Shown: piece after piece, positions 17,301 to 24,919 of the stretch
Layout: each line of letters opens with the position of its first letter
Numbering within the stretch: position 1 is the first letter of the stretch
Assembly (NCBI GenBank): GCA_002270465.1
Contig: NQOF01000008.1
Location: 1-64,000, forward strand
Origin: Blautia hominis
Lineage (GTDB): Bacteria > Bacillota > Clostridia > Lachnospirales > Lachnospiraceae
Length of the DNA: 64,000 nt
Direction of reading: 5' to 3'
Notes under the pieces: model-generated
What the model saw: the letters and a program-made list of their open reading frames with translations, nothing else
Told to the model about the DNA's origin: nothing
Databases searched by the model: none
Program-made: the position numbers and the translations under genes

Positions 17301-17860
17301 TTGGTATCATTTACCTGTTTAAAATTATCCGTATCTATCATAAACAAAGCACAGCATTTCTCCGGCTTTCTGTCCAGATATTCTTTAATCCGCAGTTCTG
17401 TTTCTTTGCGGTTATATAATCCGGTCAGAGAATCCTGCTCTGCCTGGGAGCGCAGCTTGTTCATAAACTGCATTTCACCATCAATATCAAAAAGGATTCC
17501 TATAACACTGTATGGTTTCTTAAACTCATCAAATTGTGTAAGAGCAAGTAACCGGTACCAGCGTGATACATTACTTTTGCCAGGAATACGGAATTCTGCG
17601 GCCGCACATATTTTACCCCGGGAAATATCCGCCTGAAGTGTGGTAAGTACAGAGATATCTTCCGGATGGATACACTCCATGAGATGATTCTGAAAACGCT
17701 TTTCCATATCCTCAGCAGAATATCCGGACAACTGAACAAAACCGCTGTTCATCTCCTCTATGGAAAGATACTTGTCAATTCTGCATTTAAGTATCCCAAC
17801 CTGAAGGCTGTCTGTTGCCATTTGGAATTTAAAATTAGTCTGCTTTGTCACTTTGATCAT
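14309..17860 (-). CDS. Multi-sensor c-di-GMP enzyme: PAS-GGDEF-GAF-PAS-like-GAF-GGDEF-EAL
   Basis: ATG 17860 (MIKVTKQTNFKFQM) follows GGAAAGG; the frame stays open 62 codons further upstream but without a site. The product is about 1183 residues: a PAS sensor (roughly 15-130), a GGDEF domain with canonical RIGGDEF, a GAF domain (about 330-480), a PAS-like region with a Cys cluster (YGKDSICDFCPLL), a second GAF whose motif closely repeats the first (YEICAEGVSPQIDHLQN against YEWCNEGIPPQILMLQN), a second GGDEF with variant RLSGDEF, and an EAL domain with intact EALVRY, ..LDDFG.. and CAEGVETEE. It may both make and degrade c-di-GMP. No membrane segment is seen, so it is probably a cytoplasmic sensor. 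Confidence 0.92.
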   Translation of the reverse strand: MIKVTKQTNFKFQMATDSLQVGILKCRIDKYLSIEEMNSGFVQLSGYSAEDMEKRFQNHLMECIHPEDISVLTTLQADISRGKICAAAEFRIPGKSNVSRWYRLLALTQFDEFKKPYSVIGILFDIDGEMQFMNKLRSQAEQDSLTGLYNRKETELRIKEYLDRKPEKCCALFMIDTDNFKQVNDTKGHMMGDVVLTEMASAMKSLMRTTDIVGRIGGDEFTIFMKDIPSKDAARKKAERLADVFRHLFENEKFSLQITCSIGVAAYPDDGADFKTLYKHADQALYQAKTHGKNKYVMYNNKRAYCAEDTGYSSIGAHIDSESRTVQSQGDLLADVFKILYRMENPDQAINLILETVGKKFDVSRAYIFESTEDGKYTSNTYEWCNEGIPPQILMLQNLNYNQFGDYHTLFQDNSIFYCRDINTLHPKQREILEEQGICSTLQCAFWKGENLAGFIGFDECTGLRLWTKEEVDTLSLISQMMSIFLQKRRVMDWNSEMKLQLHTILDSNDSCIYVIQQDSFELLYLSQNTKELKPKVQLGEFCYKAFYGKDSICDFCPLLNGGTGELYVPEKNIHIKLQASSMKWLGNDAYLLSFRTDSGGIVPHDESCSAFMAEKSLVDCLQWLTSSEYLDDAIEYVLRIVQNYYQSDRVYIIEADVKNNVANNTYEICAEGVSPQIDHLQNVPLETISFWMEQFEIRDYIKINNIEELGEDRRLEYDILKKQGIKSLMAIPLSDKGEIKGFLGVDDPKQNKKNFHYLKGLSYFLESEIAKNTLKKKLELMSYQDLMTGLENRNSFLNYCEDFSIRMPSPIGIIFMDINGLKRFNDAKGHVYGDMIVTHVSDMIKKFFPDARKFRLSGDEFLVVSEALTYEAFMTQVSSLEESLSENNLCIISMGTTWNDIYTDLNESLNKADRLMYLKKQEYYRTSQNIAPEKTPLLKDLTNAILNKEYLVYLQPKINLGSDSIDSAEALVRYREKDGSISPPFKFIPMLESEGLISNIDFFVLEEVCRLLTSWKNTPFSEIRLALNLSRITLFDDHFFTRFWEIFKRYDLKPEQIEIEITEAQETLNKKQMALLLEQLKNRGFRIVLDDFGVAYSSYEFLMMADFDLLKIDKSVVQRYETSVKGKALMKHIVQMSHDIGIKCCAEGVETEEQYNFIKEIGCDYIQGYFVGKPAPPEKFKL

Positions 17861-18078
17861 GTTTATCCTTTCCAGCGCGGCGGCTTGCCTAAAATAGTAT
17901 ATAAAATACAGTATGAAACAGTTGTGGTGGAAAGTCAAGCGAACCTGAAATGAAGGGATAAATCCTTGTGTGTTGTGCTCCATGGGACTAGGGGCCTGCC
18001 ACACTAAGTTGATATGTGTGACGGACCCTTTATGATTTCTTTCCAAGCCTCACACGGGCCTTTATATAAAATAGTGAA

Positions 18079-18128
18079 TTGACTTTTTAAGATATCTATT
18101 GTATTATGATAGAAATGAATGATTCATT
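18079..18128 (+). promoter_or_regulatory. tetR promoter with 15-bp TetR operator
   Basis: TTGACT (18079-18084) and TATTAT (18102-18107) are 17 bases apart. A perfect odd palindrome AATGAATGATTCATT lies at 18114-18128, overlapping the expected start point. The same 15 bases recur at 18850-18864. This fits autorepression by the adjacent TetR protein. Confidence 0.75.
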
Positions 18129-18146
18129 CACTAGGGAGGTGCTGTT

Positions 18147-18806
18147 TTGAACGAGAGAATAAAGGCAATAGCTGACGCAGCTGCTAAGCTGTTCCTGCAG
18201 CAGGGATATTCTAAAACGCAGATCAGTCATATTGCAAAGGCGGTAGGCGTGTCTGTGGGCACGATATACCTGGATTTTGTGGGAAAAAAAGAGATCTTAC
18301 ATTTTGTTTTAAAGTGTACGATTGACCCAGACTTTATAAATCATGAGCTGCAAAGGCCAATAACAGATGATCTATTTACAGGGATTGAGCAGGATGTGGT
18401 AAAGCTGCTTGAAGAATCTGCAAATGAATTTGAGAAACATTTAAAGGATATAGAGGATTATAGTTTTGAAGAACTCATATCAGACACTTTTGACCTTATG
18501 GCCCGATATGCTGTTGGCTGTCTGTTTATTGAAAGGAATCAGTTTGATTTTAAATATTTAGGAGAACACTATACAGCTTATCGAAAAAGATTTTTTAAGG
18601 CTATGAGCAGATATATAAGTGAATTTCAAAAGCAGAAAATGATCCGGAATCTGAAGTATCCCGAACTTATCACAACGCTTATTATAGAAATTCTATCGTG
18701 GTGGGCAATGGATGTGCGATATACTTCTTTTGAGACGAAAGAAATTCCGATGGAATTGGCAAAAGCTGTCTGTATGGATAATATTATATCTGCTTACAAA
18801 CTATAA
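18147..18806 (+). CDS. TetR-family regulator controlling itself and the lipoprotein operon
   Basis: The 219-residue protein starts at TTG 18147, six bases after AGGGAGGT. Its N-terminus is a TetR HTH (AAKLFLQQGYSKTQISHIAK then AVGVSVGTIYLDFVGKKEIL); the C-terminal ligand domain is divergent. Identical 15-bp palindromes lie at its own promoter and 23 bases before the next gene. It therefore very probably represses both itself and the operon of lipoprotein, membrane protein and acyltransferase. The inducer is unknown; a membrane or envelope stress signal would suit the targets. Confidence 0.87.
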   Translation: MNERIKAIADAAAKLFLQQGYSKTQISHIAKAVGVSVGTIYLDFVGKKEILHFVLKCTIDPDFINHELQRPITDDLFTGIEQDVVKLLEESANEFEKHLKDIEDYSFEELISDTFDLMARYAVGCLFIERNQFDFKYLGEHYTAYRKRFFKAMSRYISEFQKQKMIRNLKYPELITTLIIEILSWWAMDVRYTSFETKEIPMELAKAVCMDNIISAYKL

Positions 18807-18849
18807 ATTAGCAGGGCATTTCAGCCCTCTAATTTTTTAACCACAGATG

Positions 18850-18864
18850 AATGAATGATTCATT
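18850..18864 (+). promoter_or_regulatory. Second TetR operator
   Basis: AATGAATGATTCATT, identical to the site at 18114-18128, stands between tetR and the lipoprotein gene. It marks the operon starting at 18887 as a target of the same regulator. Confidence 0.7.
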
Positions 18865-18886
18865 TATGACATAGGGAGGTATTTAG

Positions 18887-19801
18887 ATGAAAATAAAAAA
18901 CAAGTATTGGTGTTTAGCTGTAAGTGTGTTCTTTATCATGGGTTTGACAGGATGTTCCCATTCTGCGCAGCCGGAAATGGTTAATGAATTGCGTTATTCC
19001 GTTGGTGATATTTCGGATTTGACAATTTCTTACGATGAAGAGAATATTACCTTTTATATGTCAGATAGTGACGAAATTGTGATTCGGGAATATATGACCG
19101 AAAAGGATAAGGCCTATTATGCCAAAGTCTCGGAAGATGGGAACAGTGTACATATCAGCGAGGGCAGGAAACCATTCTTCAAGGATGGATTTTTAAGGTA
19201 CGTGGAGGTAGAGCTGCCGTCGTCTTACCAGAAGGGATTGACTGTGACCACAACGGATGGCAATATTGACTTTTCTGAGACCAAACTCATTTTGACGTCA
19301 CTGCGAATTGACAGTACCGCTGGAAATGTCAATTTGAAGGATATGACTGCCAAGAATATGTACTTGTCATCGACAAGCGGGATGCTGGATCTATATAAAT
19401 TGCAGGCAGAGGCTATTCATTTCATGACGACCAGCGGCAAAGTATCCTGTGATACATTAAATGGCTCTGTTATCTGCACTACAACAAGTGGAGATGTCAG
19501 CATAAAAAATGCTGTCGGTTCGGGGGAATATAAAAATAACAATTCCGGGCTTTTGGAAATTGATTACTCAGAGGTGACAGGAGATTTACTGTTGTTTAAT
19601 AAAAATGGTGATATCCGTCTAACGATTCCGGATGACTTGGAATTTGACTTTACGGCAGAAACAAAAAACGGGACCATAAGGACATCTTTTCAGGATGAGA
19701 TTAAAACAAACGGGGCAAAAGCTGAGGGAAAGATTGGGAAAAATCCAGTGATAACGATTGAAACGGAAACACGGAATGGAAAGATTGAGGTGAATAAATG
19801 A
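18887..19801 (+). CDS. DUF4097-type beta-repeat lipoprotein
   Basis: The 304-residue product has a lipoprotein signal peptide with lipobox LTGC (residues about 20-23), so it should be anchored outside the membrane. The mature part is a parallel beta-repeat fold: repeating units such as VTTTDGNIDF, IDSTAGNVNL, LSSTSGMLDL, MTTSGKVSCD and CTTTSGDVSI, typical of DUF4097/DUF4098. Members are often next to TetR or PadR regulators and are linked to envelope stress, though the biochemical role is unknown. RBS GGGAGGT precedes ATG 18887. The end overlaps the next start by four bases (ATGA). Confidence 0.85.
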   Translation: MKIKNKYWCLAVSVFFIMGLTGCSHSAQPEMVNELRYSVGDISDLTISYDEENITFYMSDSDEIVIREYMTEKDKAYYAKVSEDGNSVHISEGRKPFFKDGFLRYVEVELPSSYQKGLTVTTTDGNIDFSETKLILTSLRIDSTAGNVNLKDMTAKNMYLSSTSGMLDLYKLQAEAIHFMTTSGKVSCDTLNGSVICTTTSGDVSIKNAVGSGEYKNNNSGLLEIDYSEVTGDLLLFNKNGDIRLTIPDDLEFDFTAETKNGTIRTSFQDEIKTNGAKAEGKIGKNPVITIETETRNGKIEVNK

Positions 19802-20151
19802 AAAAAACAAATGTTTTCTTAAAAGTTTTCATATGCCTGCTTATTTGCATTGTCCTGTATATAGGCGGCAGCTATCCGGCCTATCTTTTGGCTTACATTT
19901 TTTGTTTTCTTATTCTTTTTTTAAAAACTGTTTTTTCAGATGCAGCTGTGAAGCAGAAGATAGGAGGGATCATGATTCTGACAGTCATCTTAGCGGCACA
20001 GATCATGATCGTTGTGCTGGTGATCCGCCAATTAATTGAAAATGCGCAAACCTCACAAATGGGGCGTTTAACAGGCGTGGGTTTGATCTTCATTCCATTT
20101 CTGTTTAGCAATACTTTACTTTGTAAGCAGCATACGGACAACCAACAATAA
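19798..20151 (+). CDS. Small integral membrane protein
   Basis: The 117 residues contain four hydrophobic segments (about 8-26, 28-44, 55-75, 88-105) and a short polar C-terminus. I recognise no family. Translation is coupled to the lipoprotein gene by a four-base overlap, and the acyltransferase gene starts 12 bases later. The three genes therefore form one TetR-controlled operon, probably acting together at the membrane. Confidence 0.7.
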   Translation: MKKTNVFLKVFICLLICIVLYIGGSYPAYLLAYIFCFLILFLKTVFSDAAVKQKIGGIMILTVILAAQIMIVVLVIRQLIENAQTSQMGRLTGVGLIFIPFLFSNTLLCKQHTDNQQ

Positions 20152-20163
20152 CAGGGTGACAAG

Positions 20164-21396
20164 ATGGGAATGAAGGAAGAGGTAGAGATAACAAAAAGTG
20201 AAAGTCTGGATTTTATAGAAGCCATACATAAAGAGCGCGTATATCCTCTGATGTATTGTCATATAGAAATTGAGGGAAAATTAGACATTTGCAGGCTGCG
20301 GAAAGCGGTTGCGCTGTCCTGCCAATATGTTCCGGAAGTTTTATATGTATTTGACTTTGAAAAATATTGTTTTGTAAAGAAGGATTATGCAGCAGAAGAT
20401 ACCATTATTTTGGAAGAACAGGAATCATATCAACCAATGATGTGGGACTTAGGAACAAACACACAGCTTAAAATATTTATCAGACAGAGAGAAAGGGGGT
20501 GGGTGCTGATTATTGGAATGAGCCATCTTCTGGCAGACGGAATTGGATTCTTACAATATCTTTATTTGTTATGCCATTTGTATAACGGAAGGAAATTACC
20601 GCACACGCTGAAAAACAGGCGGGATATAGCATATTTATTGAAGGAAGTTCATATTTCCGGACCAACAGAACAGACAAGAAACGGAAAAAAAGTCTCTCTG
20701 CGCCCTATACGTTCTTACAGTACGGAAAAGAATTATTATTGCTTAAAGGAAATCATCACTTCCGATGAGCTGAACATCATCCGAAAGATGGCTAAGCAAT
20801 ATGGAGCTACATTGAATGATGTATTTATAAGTGCATACGCCCGTATACTCGCAAAACAGCAGAGGATAAATAAAGTGGTAATTCCCTGCCCGGCAGATTT
20901 GCGGGGATTTAAGCCGTATTCTGATAAGCTTACAGTCGCTAATATGACAGGGATATATCATCGTATAACAATAGAAGTTTTGCCCGGTCATAGATTTACA
21001 GATACATTACAGCAAGTACACCTCGAAACCGAAATGCAAAAGGTACGCCGCCGCTGCTTTTGCGGGATATCACTGTTGGAAAATGTCTATGGTATCATTC
21101 CTGATTTCCTGCTAAGAGGGATAGTGAAAGCAGTCTATAGGCTCCAGCCTGTCTCTTATACGAATATAGGAGTGATCAATGACAGTCTGCTTACACTGCA
21201 TGATTGCACAATCACGGACTGCTATTTGACGGGAACCTACAGAAGATTTCCGGATTTTCAGCTTACATGCAGTACCTTTAAAAATATATGTACGCTAAAC
21301 TGTATGTTGATTGGAGACGTAAAGGATAAAGAGAGTTGCTTGAATATCATAAGGCTTGTAAAGCAAGAACTTACCACCTGGGGTATCGCACGGTAG
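20164..21396 (+). CDS. Condensation-domain / acyltransferase-like protein
   Basis: The 410-residue protein resembles the BAHD/condensation superfamily (NRPS C domains, PapA, alcohol acetyltransferases). The HxxxDG motif is visible in GMSHLLADGIGFLQYLY (near residues 118-134), and a later segment IPCPADLRGFKP fits the conserved region around the second half-domain. The enzyme would transfer an acyl group to an alcohol or amine. No carrier protein or NRPS lies nearby, so it probably acts alone, perhaps on a lipid or glycolipid. It ends the TetR-controlled operon. Confidence 0.7.
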   Translation: MGMKEEVEITKSESLDFIEAIHKERVYPLMYCHIEIEGKLDICRLRKAVALSCQYVPEVLYVFDFEKYCFVKKDYAAEDTIILEEQESYQPMMWDLGTNTQLKIFIRQRERGWVLIIGMSHLLADGIGFLQYLYLLCHLYNGRKLPHTLKNRRDIAYLLKEVHISGPTEQTRNGKKVSLRPIRSYSTEKNYYCLKEIITSDELNIIRKMAKQYGATLNDVFISAYARILAKQQRINKVVIPCPADLRGFKPYSDKLTVANMTGIYHRITIEVLPGHRFTDTLQQVHLETEMQKVRRRCFCGISLLENVYGIIPDFLLRGIVKAVYRLQPVSYTNIGVINDSLLTLHDCTITDCYLTGTYRRFPDFQLTCSTFKNICTLNCMLIGDVKDKESCLNIIRLVKQELTTWGIAR

Positions 21397-21716
21397 AGGT
21401 TATGATTTACTATGACTTCGTAAGATAAGCATCCAATGATCCGGGAAACCCAAAAACGGATGGCCTACAAAATTCCCGGAAAGTCAGCATACGGGAATAG
21501 AATAGGTGCAGGATTGCCACGGATGGAGGTTTTTGATGTATTTCACTTTCCATTCTTTTTATAAAAAGAAGGAGAAGCAAAGGTCTTTCTCATATGCAAG
21601 AATGCTATTATATGGTAAAATCTCATGTAAAGAGCGAAAAGGGAAAGTCCGGAGTTGTGGATTGTTCGGGCGTTCACTTTGTTCTATCAGGATAATAATT
21701 GAGAGGAAATCAAAAA
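21397..21716. other. Non-coding interval
   Basis: No supported gene. A short frame around 21506-21754 lacks a plausible ribosome-binding site and overlaps the kinase start. No terminator with a convincing T-run is seen after the acyltransferase gene. Confidence 0.35.
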
Positions 21717-22232
21717 ATGATTGTTTTAATAACAGGCGCATCTCATACCGGTAAGACAGCACTTGCACAAAAATTACTGGAAAAGTATAAATACCCGTAC
21801 CTTTCCGTGGACCACTTAAAGATGGGACTTATCCGCAGCGGATATACAAAGCTTACACCTATGAGCGATGACAGTGCATTAACAGATTATCTATGGCCAA
21901 TTGTATGTGGAATCATGAAAACAGCTATTGAGAATGAGCAGAATCTTATTGTAGAAGGGTGTTATATTCCTTTTGACTGGTCTAAGGACTTTGCAGCGGA
22001 ATATTTGACAAAAATTAAATTTTATTGTTTGGTCATGAGTGAAAAATATATTAACAATCATTTTCATGAGATTATGAAATATGCAGATGTTATTGAAAAA
22101 CGTATAGAAGATGAAGGACTTACGATAGATACGGTACTTAGGGATAATGCGGAAATCTTGGAACTATGCCGCAGCCATAAATTGGAATATATACTTATTG
22201 ACAATGAGTATCAAGTGGATCTTGAACTGTAA
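21717..22232 (+). CDS. P-loop kinase-like protein
   Basis: The 171-residue product opens MIVLITGASHTGKTALAQKL with a Walker A motif (GASHTGKT), followed by a lid-type region and YLSVDHLKMG resembling nucleotide or small-molecule kinases (adenylate kinase/2-phosphoglycerate kinase type). IVEGCYIPFDW may be the Walker B strand. The substrate cannot be named. ATG 21717 was chosen because GAGAGGAA lies just upstream; the frame extends to a TTG six codons earlier. Confidence 0.75.
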   Translation: MIVLITGASHTGKTALAQKLLEKYKYPYLSVDHLKMGLIRSGYTKLTPMSDDSALTDYLWPIVCGIMKTAIENEQNLIVEGCYIPFDWSKDFAAEYLTKIKFYCLVMSEKYINNHFHEIMKYADVIEKRIEDEGLTIDTVLRDNAEILELCRSHKLEYILIDNEYQVDLEL

Positions 22233-22328
22233 TTGTTTTCATTAGTAGAAGAGTGATTGCTGACAAAATTACCGGATGAAAGTACATGCAGTAGATAGCT
22301 GATTGAAGGGCAGAGCACATATTATAAA

Positions 22329-22364
22329 ATAGGACACCAGATTATCAGTTATTTGGTGTCCTAT
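22329..22364 (+). terminator. Hairpin after the kinase gene
   Basis: Perfect 11-base arms ATAGGACACCA (22329-22339) and TGGTGTCCTAT (22354-22364), followed by AGGTTTTAG. The T-run is short, so termination may be partial. Confidence 0.55.
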
Positions 22365-22496
22365 AGGTTTTAGAGCAAACGGGAATTTATCGGCCTTAAC
22401 ATTTCTGTCATTATGAAGCTAATTTACGCACAGCAGCCTCTGAACAGACAAGCTCTGTTCTATAAATTTGATATACACCAGACTGAATGCTGACAA

Positions 22497-22859
22497 TTAC
22501 GCAAACTCAGCTAGCACAATCTCGTTTCCGTCTAAATCATTTAATCGAACCTCGTAAGTTCCCCAATCATATCTAATGGCTTCAGACAGAGAAATCCCTT
22601 TTTCCTTTAAACATTCCATTGTTAAGTCAAGGTTATTTGTTTGAAATACAAAGGATTGATGTCCGGTGGGCGGTACGTTACATTTTTTACAATCCCATAT
22701 ACAAAGAGTGGGTGCGTTTTCAATAAAGCCAAGATAAACCCCATTTGAATTGTCATCGTCTGTTTTAATAAAGGGTATATCTAATATTTCCCTATAAAAT
22801 GCAATCAGTTCTTTGGCTTGCTCAGAGAAAATATTTGTGCAGTAGTATCCTGTTATCAT
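22497..22859 (-). CDS. VOC (glyoxalase/bleomycin-resistance fold) protein
   Basis: The 120-residue protein shows a single VOC module: YYCTNIFSEQAKELIAFYRE..LDIPF at the start, a middle HQSFVFQTNNLD strand, and a C-terminal YEVRLNDLDGNEIVLAEF with the usual metal-ligand Glu position. VOC proteins are metal-dependent dioxygenases, isomerases or drug-binding proteins. Nothing nearby points to a specific substrate. Confidence 0.8.
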   Translation of the reverse strand: MITGYYCTNIFSEQAKELIAFYREILDIPFIKTDDDNSNGVYLGFIENAPTLCIWDCKKCNVPPTGHQSFVFQTNNLDLTMECLKEKGISLSEAIRYDWGTYEVRLNDLDGNEIVLAEFA

Positions 22860-22928
22860 CTTTTTACCTCGTCAAATTGTAAGTTGAAGGCTGCTTTATG
22901 CTAAGACTGTGCAATAACAATATGCTTA

Positions 22929-23387
22929 TTACATGCGCTGGGCATATAAGTCAAAATTAATCTGCCATTCACCGTCATCCTTTACTATAATATCCTGCCA
23001 GTGAAAATTATCATCCTCAATTTTGGCAAAGACCCATTTTCTTCTTTCATCTTCTATGTTCGTAAGGACTATTCTATCGCCTTGTTTTCGCGCTTCAAAC
23101 CGCATGATCTTTCCGGTATAACAATAGGCGATATCCCAAGCACATGTACCAGGATTATAGACGCGAAGCGTCGTTCCATATTCATAATCGGGCAGCATAA
23201 TAACATCCTGAATTGCCATCCCATCAAGAATCCATGAAAAATGCCATTCGCCTTTCCTCGAGTAAAAATTGCTGTTATCAATATAGTCGATTTTCCAACT
23301 GCCGATAAGCTTTCCGAAATAATTAAATTCTTCGGGCAGATCCTCATTTTTACAGTCGCTTGTCAACATTTTGAGAAAGTTTTGCAT
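22929..23387 (-). CDS. DUF1579/lipocalin-like small beta protein
   Basis: The start at 23387 (MQNFLKMLTSDC) is preceded by GGAGGAATTA; an open frame 29 codons longer has no such site. The 152 residues contain a beta-barrel-like series (FGKLIGSWKIDYIDNSNF, GEWHFSWILDGMAIQDVI, then alternating strands to ..GEWQINFDLYAQRM). This resembles proteins described as DUF1579 or lipocalin-like, of unknown ligand. It is transcribed toward the VOC gene with about 70 bases between. Confidence 0.6.
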   Translation of the reverse strand: MQNFLKMLTSDCKNEDLPEEFNYFGKLIGSWKIDYIDNSNFYSRKGEWHFSWILDGMAIQDVIMLPDYEYGTTLRVYNPGTCAWDIAYCYTGKIMRFEARKQGDRIVLTNIEDERRKWVFAKIEDDNFHWQDIIVKDDGEWQINFDLYAQRM

Positions 23388-23580
23388 CGTTAATTCCTCC
23401 GTTATTATAAACGATATCTTCTGCAAGTTTAATGTTGCTTTATTATACAACATTTTAGAGAATAAGTATAGCAATGCGTATTTATTCTGATATATGTATT
23501 TCTATATTATCAGGAGGTTTTTATTTGGTGAAAAATGGTATATAATGTAATAAAATAAACAAAAAGGCCAAGGAGGCTGT

Positions 23581-24489
23581 ATGTTCGAGTTCATAAATAT
23601 TTTAACATTACGAGCAACATATGAATGTCAGGAAGAAGGCAGACTTCCTTCTTATTTGGGTTCTACAATAAGAGGTATATTAGGACACTGCATCAGGGAT
23701 TTTTGCTGTGACTATCCCGATAAGAGATGTTTTAAGTGTGTAAGAAAAGACACATGTCTCTATGTCAAGTGTTTCAGCAATACGGGTGGTGAAGCAGGCG
23801 CGGTGAATCCATATGTGTTATATGTACACGGGGAAGGCAGGGAGAGATGGAAAAAAGGGGATTTATGTGTTTTTGATCTTACATTGTTTGGGACAGGGGC
23901 AGAAAGAGCTGGAGTGTATTTGGATGCACTGCAGGCAGCAGAACAAAAAGGATGGGGTGCTGCAAGACTCACATTTCGCCTGAGACAGATAGTAGATGCA
24001 AACTCAGGCAAGGTGATTTTTGCCGGGGGGAAAAGCTGGATTCGTAATCTCTCACCTGGTCCACTGCAGATTAAAGAAAGAAATGCTTCTTATGCCAGCT
24101 TGTTTTTTGATACGCCTCTAAGAATTATTTCTGGAGAGAGATTATTTGACAGACTGCCCTTTGAAATGTTTATACAGTTTCTGATACGCAGAATATCACT
24201 GTTGACGAAAGCCCATATGGATTTTGAATTGGAGTGGAATAAGGAGGAGTTGCTGGAACAGGCCAGGGGAATTCAAACTTTAGATGAATATTGGAGGGAA
24301 ATCCCTTTTTCCAGGTATTCCATGAATCAGAAAGATGGTAAACTGGAACTTACGTCCAAGACAGGATGGGTTCTATATGAAGGTGATTTATCGCAATTCG
24401 TGCCGATTCTGGAAGTAGGAAAATATCTGCGGGTTGGAAAAGGGGCAACAATTGGATTTGGACACTATGAAGTATTTTATGACAAATAG
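23581..24489 (+). CDS. cas6: CRISPR pre-crRNA endoribonuclease Cas6 (RAMP superfamily)
   Basis: The 302-residue protein begins with a RAMP strand, then STIRGILGHCIRDFCCDY and a cysteine cluster at about residues 50, 53, 59 and 64 (CFKC, CLYVKC). It ends in a glycine-rich loop, VGKGATIGFGHYEVFYDK. This combination is characteristic of the Cas6 branch found with type III and some type I loci. Cas6 cuts repeat hairpins to release crRNAs. Here it stands alone beside a CRISPR array about 430 bases downstream in the same direction; no cas1, cas2, cas10, cas7 or cas5 lies in the window. Start ATG 23581 follows AAGGAGGCTGT. A full-length, intact frame argues that it is still under selection. Confidence 0.87.
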   Translation: MFEFINILTLRATYECQEEGRLPSYLGSTIRGILGHCIRDFCCDYPDKRCFKCVRKDTCLYVKCFSNTGGEAGAVNPYVLYVHGEGRERWKKGDLCVFDLTLFGTGAERAGVYLDALQAAEQKGWGAARLTFRLRQIVDANSGKVIFAGGKSWIRNLSPGPLQIKERNASYASLFFDTPLRIISGERLFDRLPFEMFIQFLIRRISLLTKAHMDFELEWNKEELLEQARGIQTLDEYWREIPFSRYSMNQKDGKLELTSKTGWVLYEGDLSQFVPILEVGKYLRVGKGATIGFGHYEVFYDK

Positions 24490-24503
24490 AGAAGAACATA
24501 TAT

Positions 24504-24599
24504 ATGGCAAAGACAGTTGAGTCAGAAGCGATTAATATAAGAGATAATAAAAAGGCTCACTGCTATTTCGCGGAAGTTGAGAGATTTATTGTTAATTAA
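24504..24599 (+). CDS. Possible 31-residue ORF between cas6 and array
   Basis: ATG 24504 opens MAKTVESEAINIRDNKKAHC and ends at TAA 24597, immediately before the next start. No good ribosome-binding site and no family. It may be a decayed fragment. Confidence 0.2.
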   Translation: MAKTVESEAINIRDNKKAHCYFAEVERFIVN

Positions 24600-24836
24600 A
24601 TGTTAAAGACTTCTGGTCCTTATCCGATGGGGTACTATAGAGAAATCTTGTCAGGGTTGGATGAACCGTGCTTGAGTGCGGTTGAGTTTTATACAGAGTT
24701 TCCGTATGATCCAGAAGAAAATATATGGATAATTGTCAGGTGCGAATGTAGAGTGCACATGGATTATCAGGGGGATTCGCACCTGAAAAAAGGATGGAAA
24801 TATAAAGATTGTATTATTTTAATGGAAATAACGTAA
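24600..24836 (+). CDS. Hypothetical 78-residue protein next to CRISPR leader
   Basis: The frame starts with ATG directly after the preceding TAA and ends just before the CRISPR leader. The sequence (MLKTSGPYPMGYYREILSGL, then YPDEENIWIIV-like strands) has no recognised domain. No strong ribosome-binding site is visible. It could be a remnant of a larger gene or a small accessory to the cas6-array unit. Confidence 0.35.
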   Translation: MLKTSGPYPMGYYREILSGLDEPCLSAVEFYTEFPYDPEENIWIIVRCECRVHMDYQGDSHLKKGWKYKDCIILMEIT

Positions 24837-24919
24837 GTCAGGATTGCAATTTGAGGAAAGAAGGGGTAGAATTTAGAGGAAAAGTACAAAATATTTGGTT
24901 AAAATTGTATGATTTTGCT
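24837..24919 (+). promoter_or_regulatory. CRISPR leader
   Basis: An AT-rich non-coding stretch precedes the first repeat on the side expected from repeat orientation (repeats end in ATTGAAAT on the plus strand). It should hold the array promoter. No textbook -35/-10 pair was found. Confidence 0.5.
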
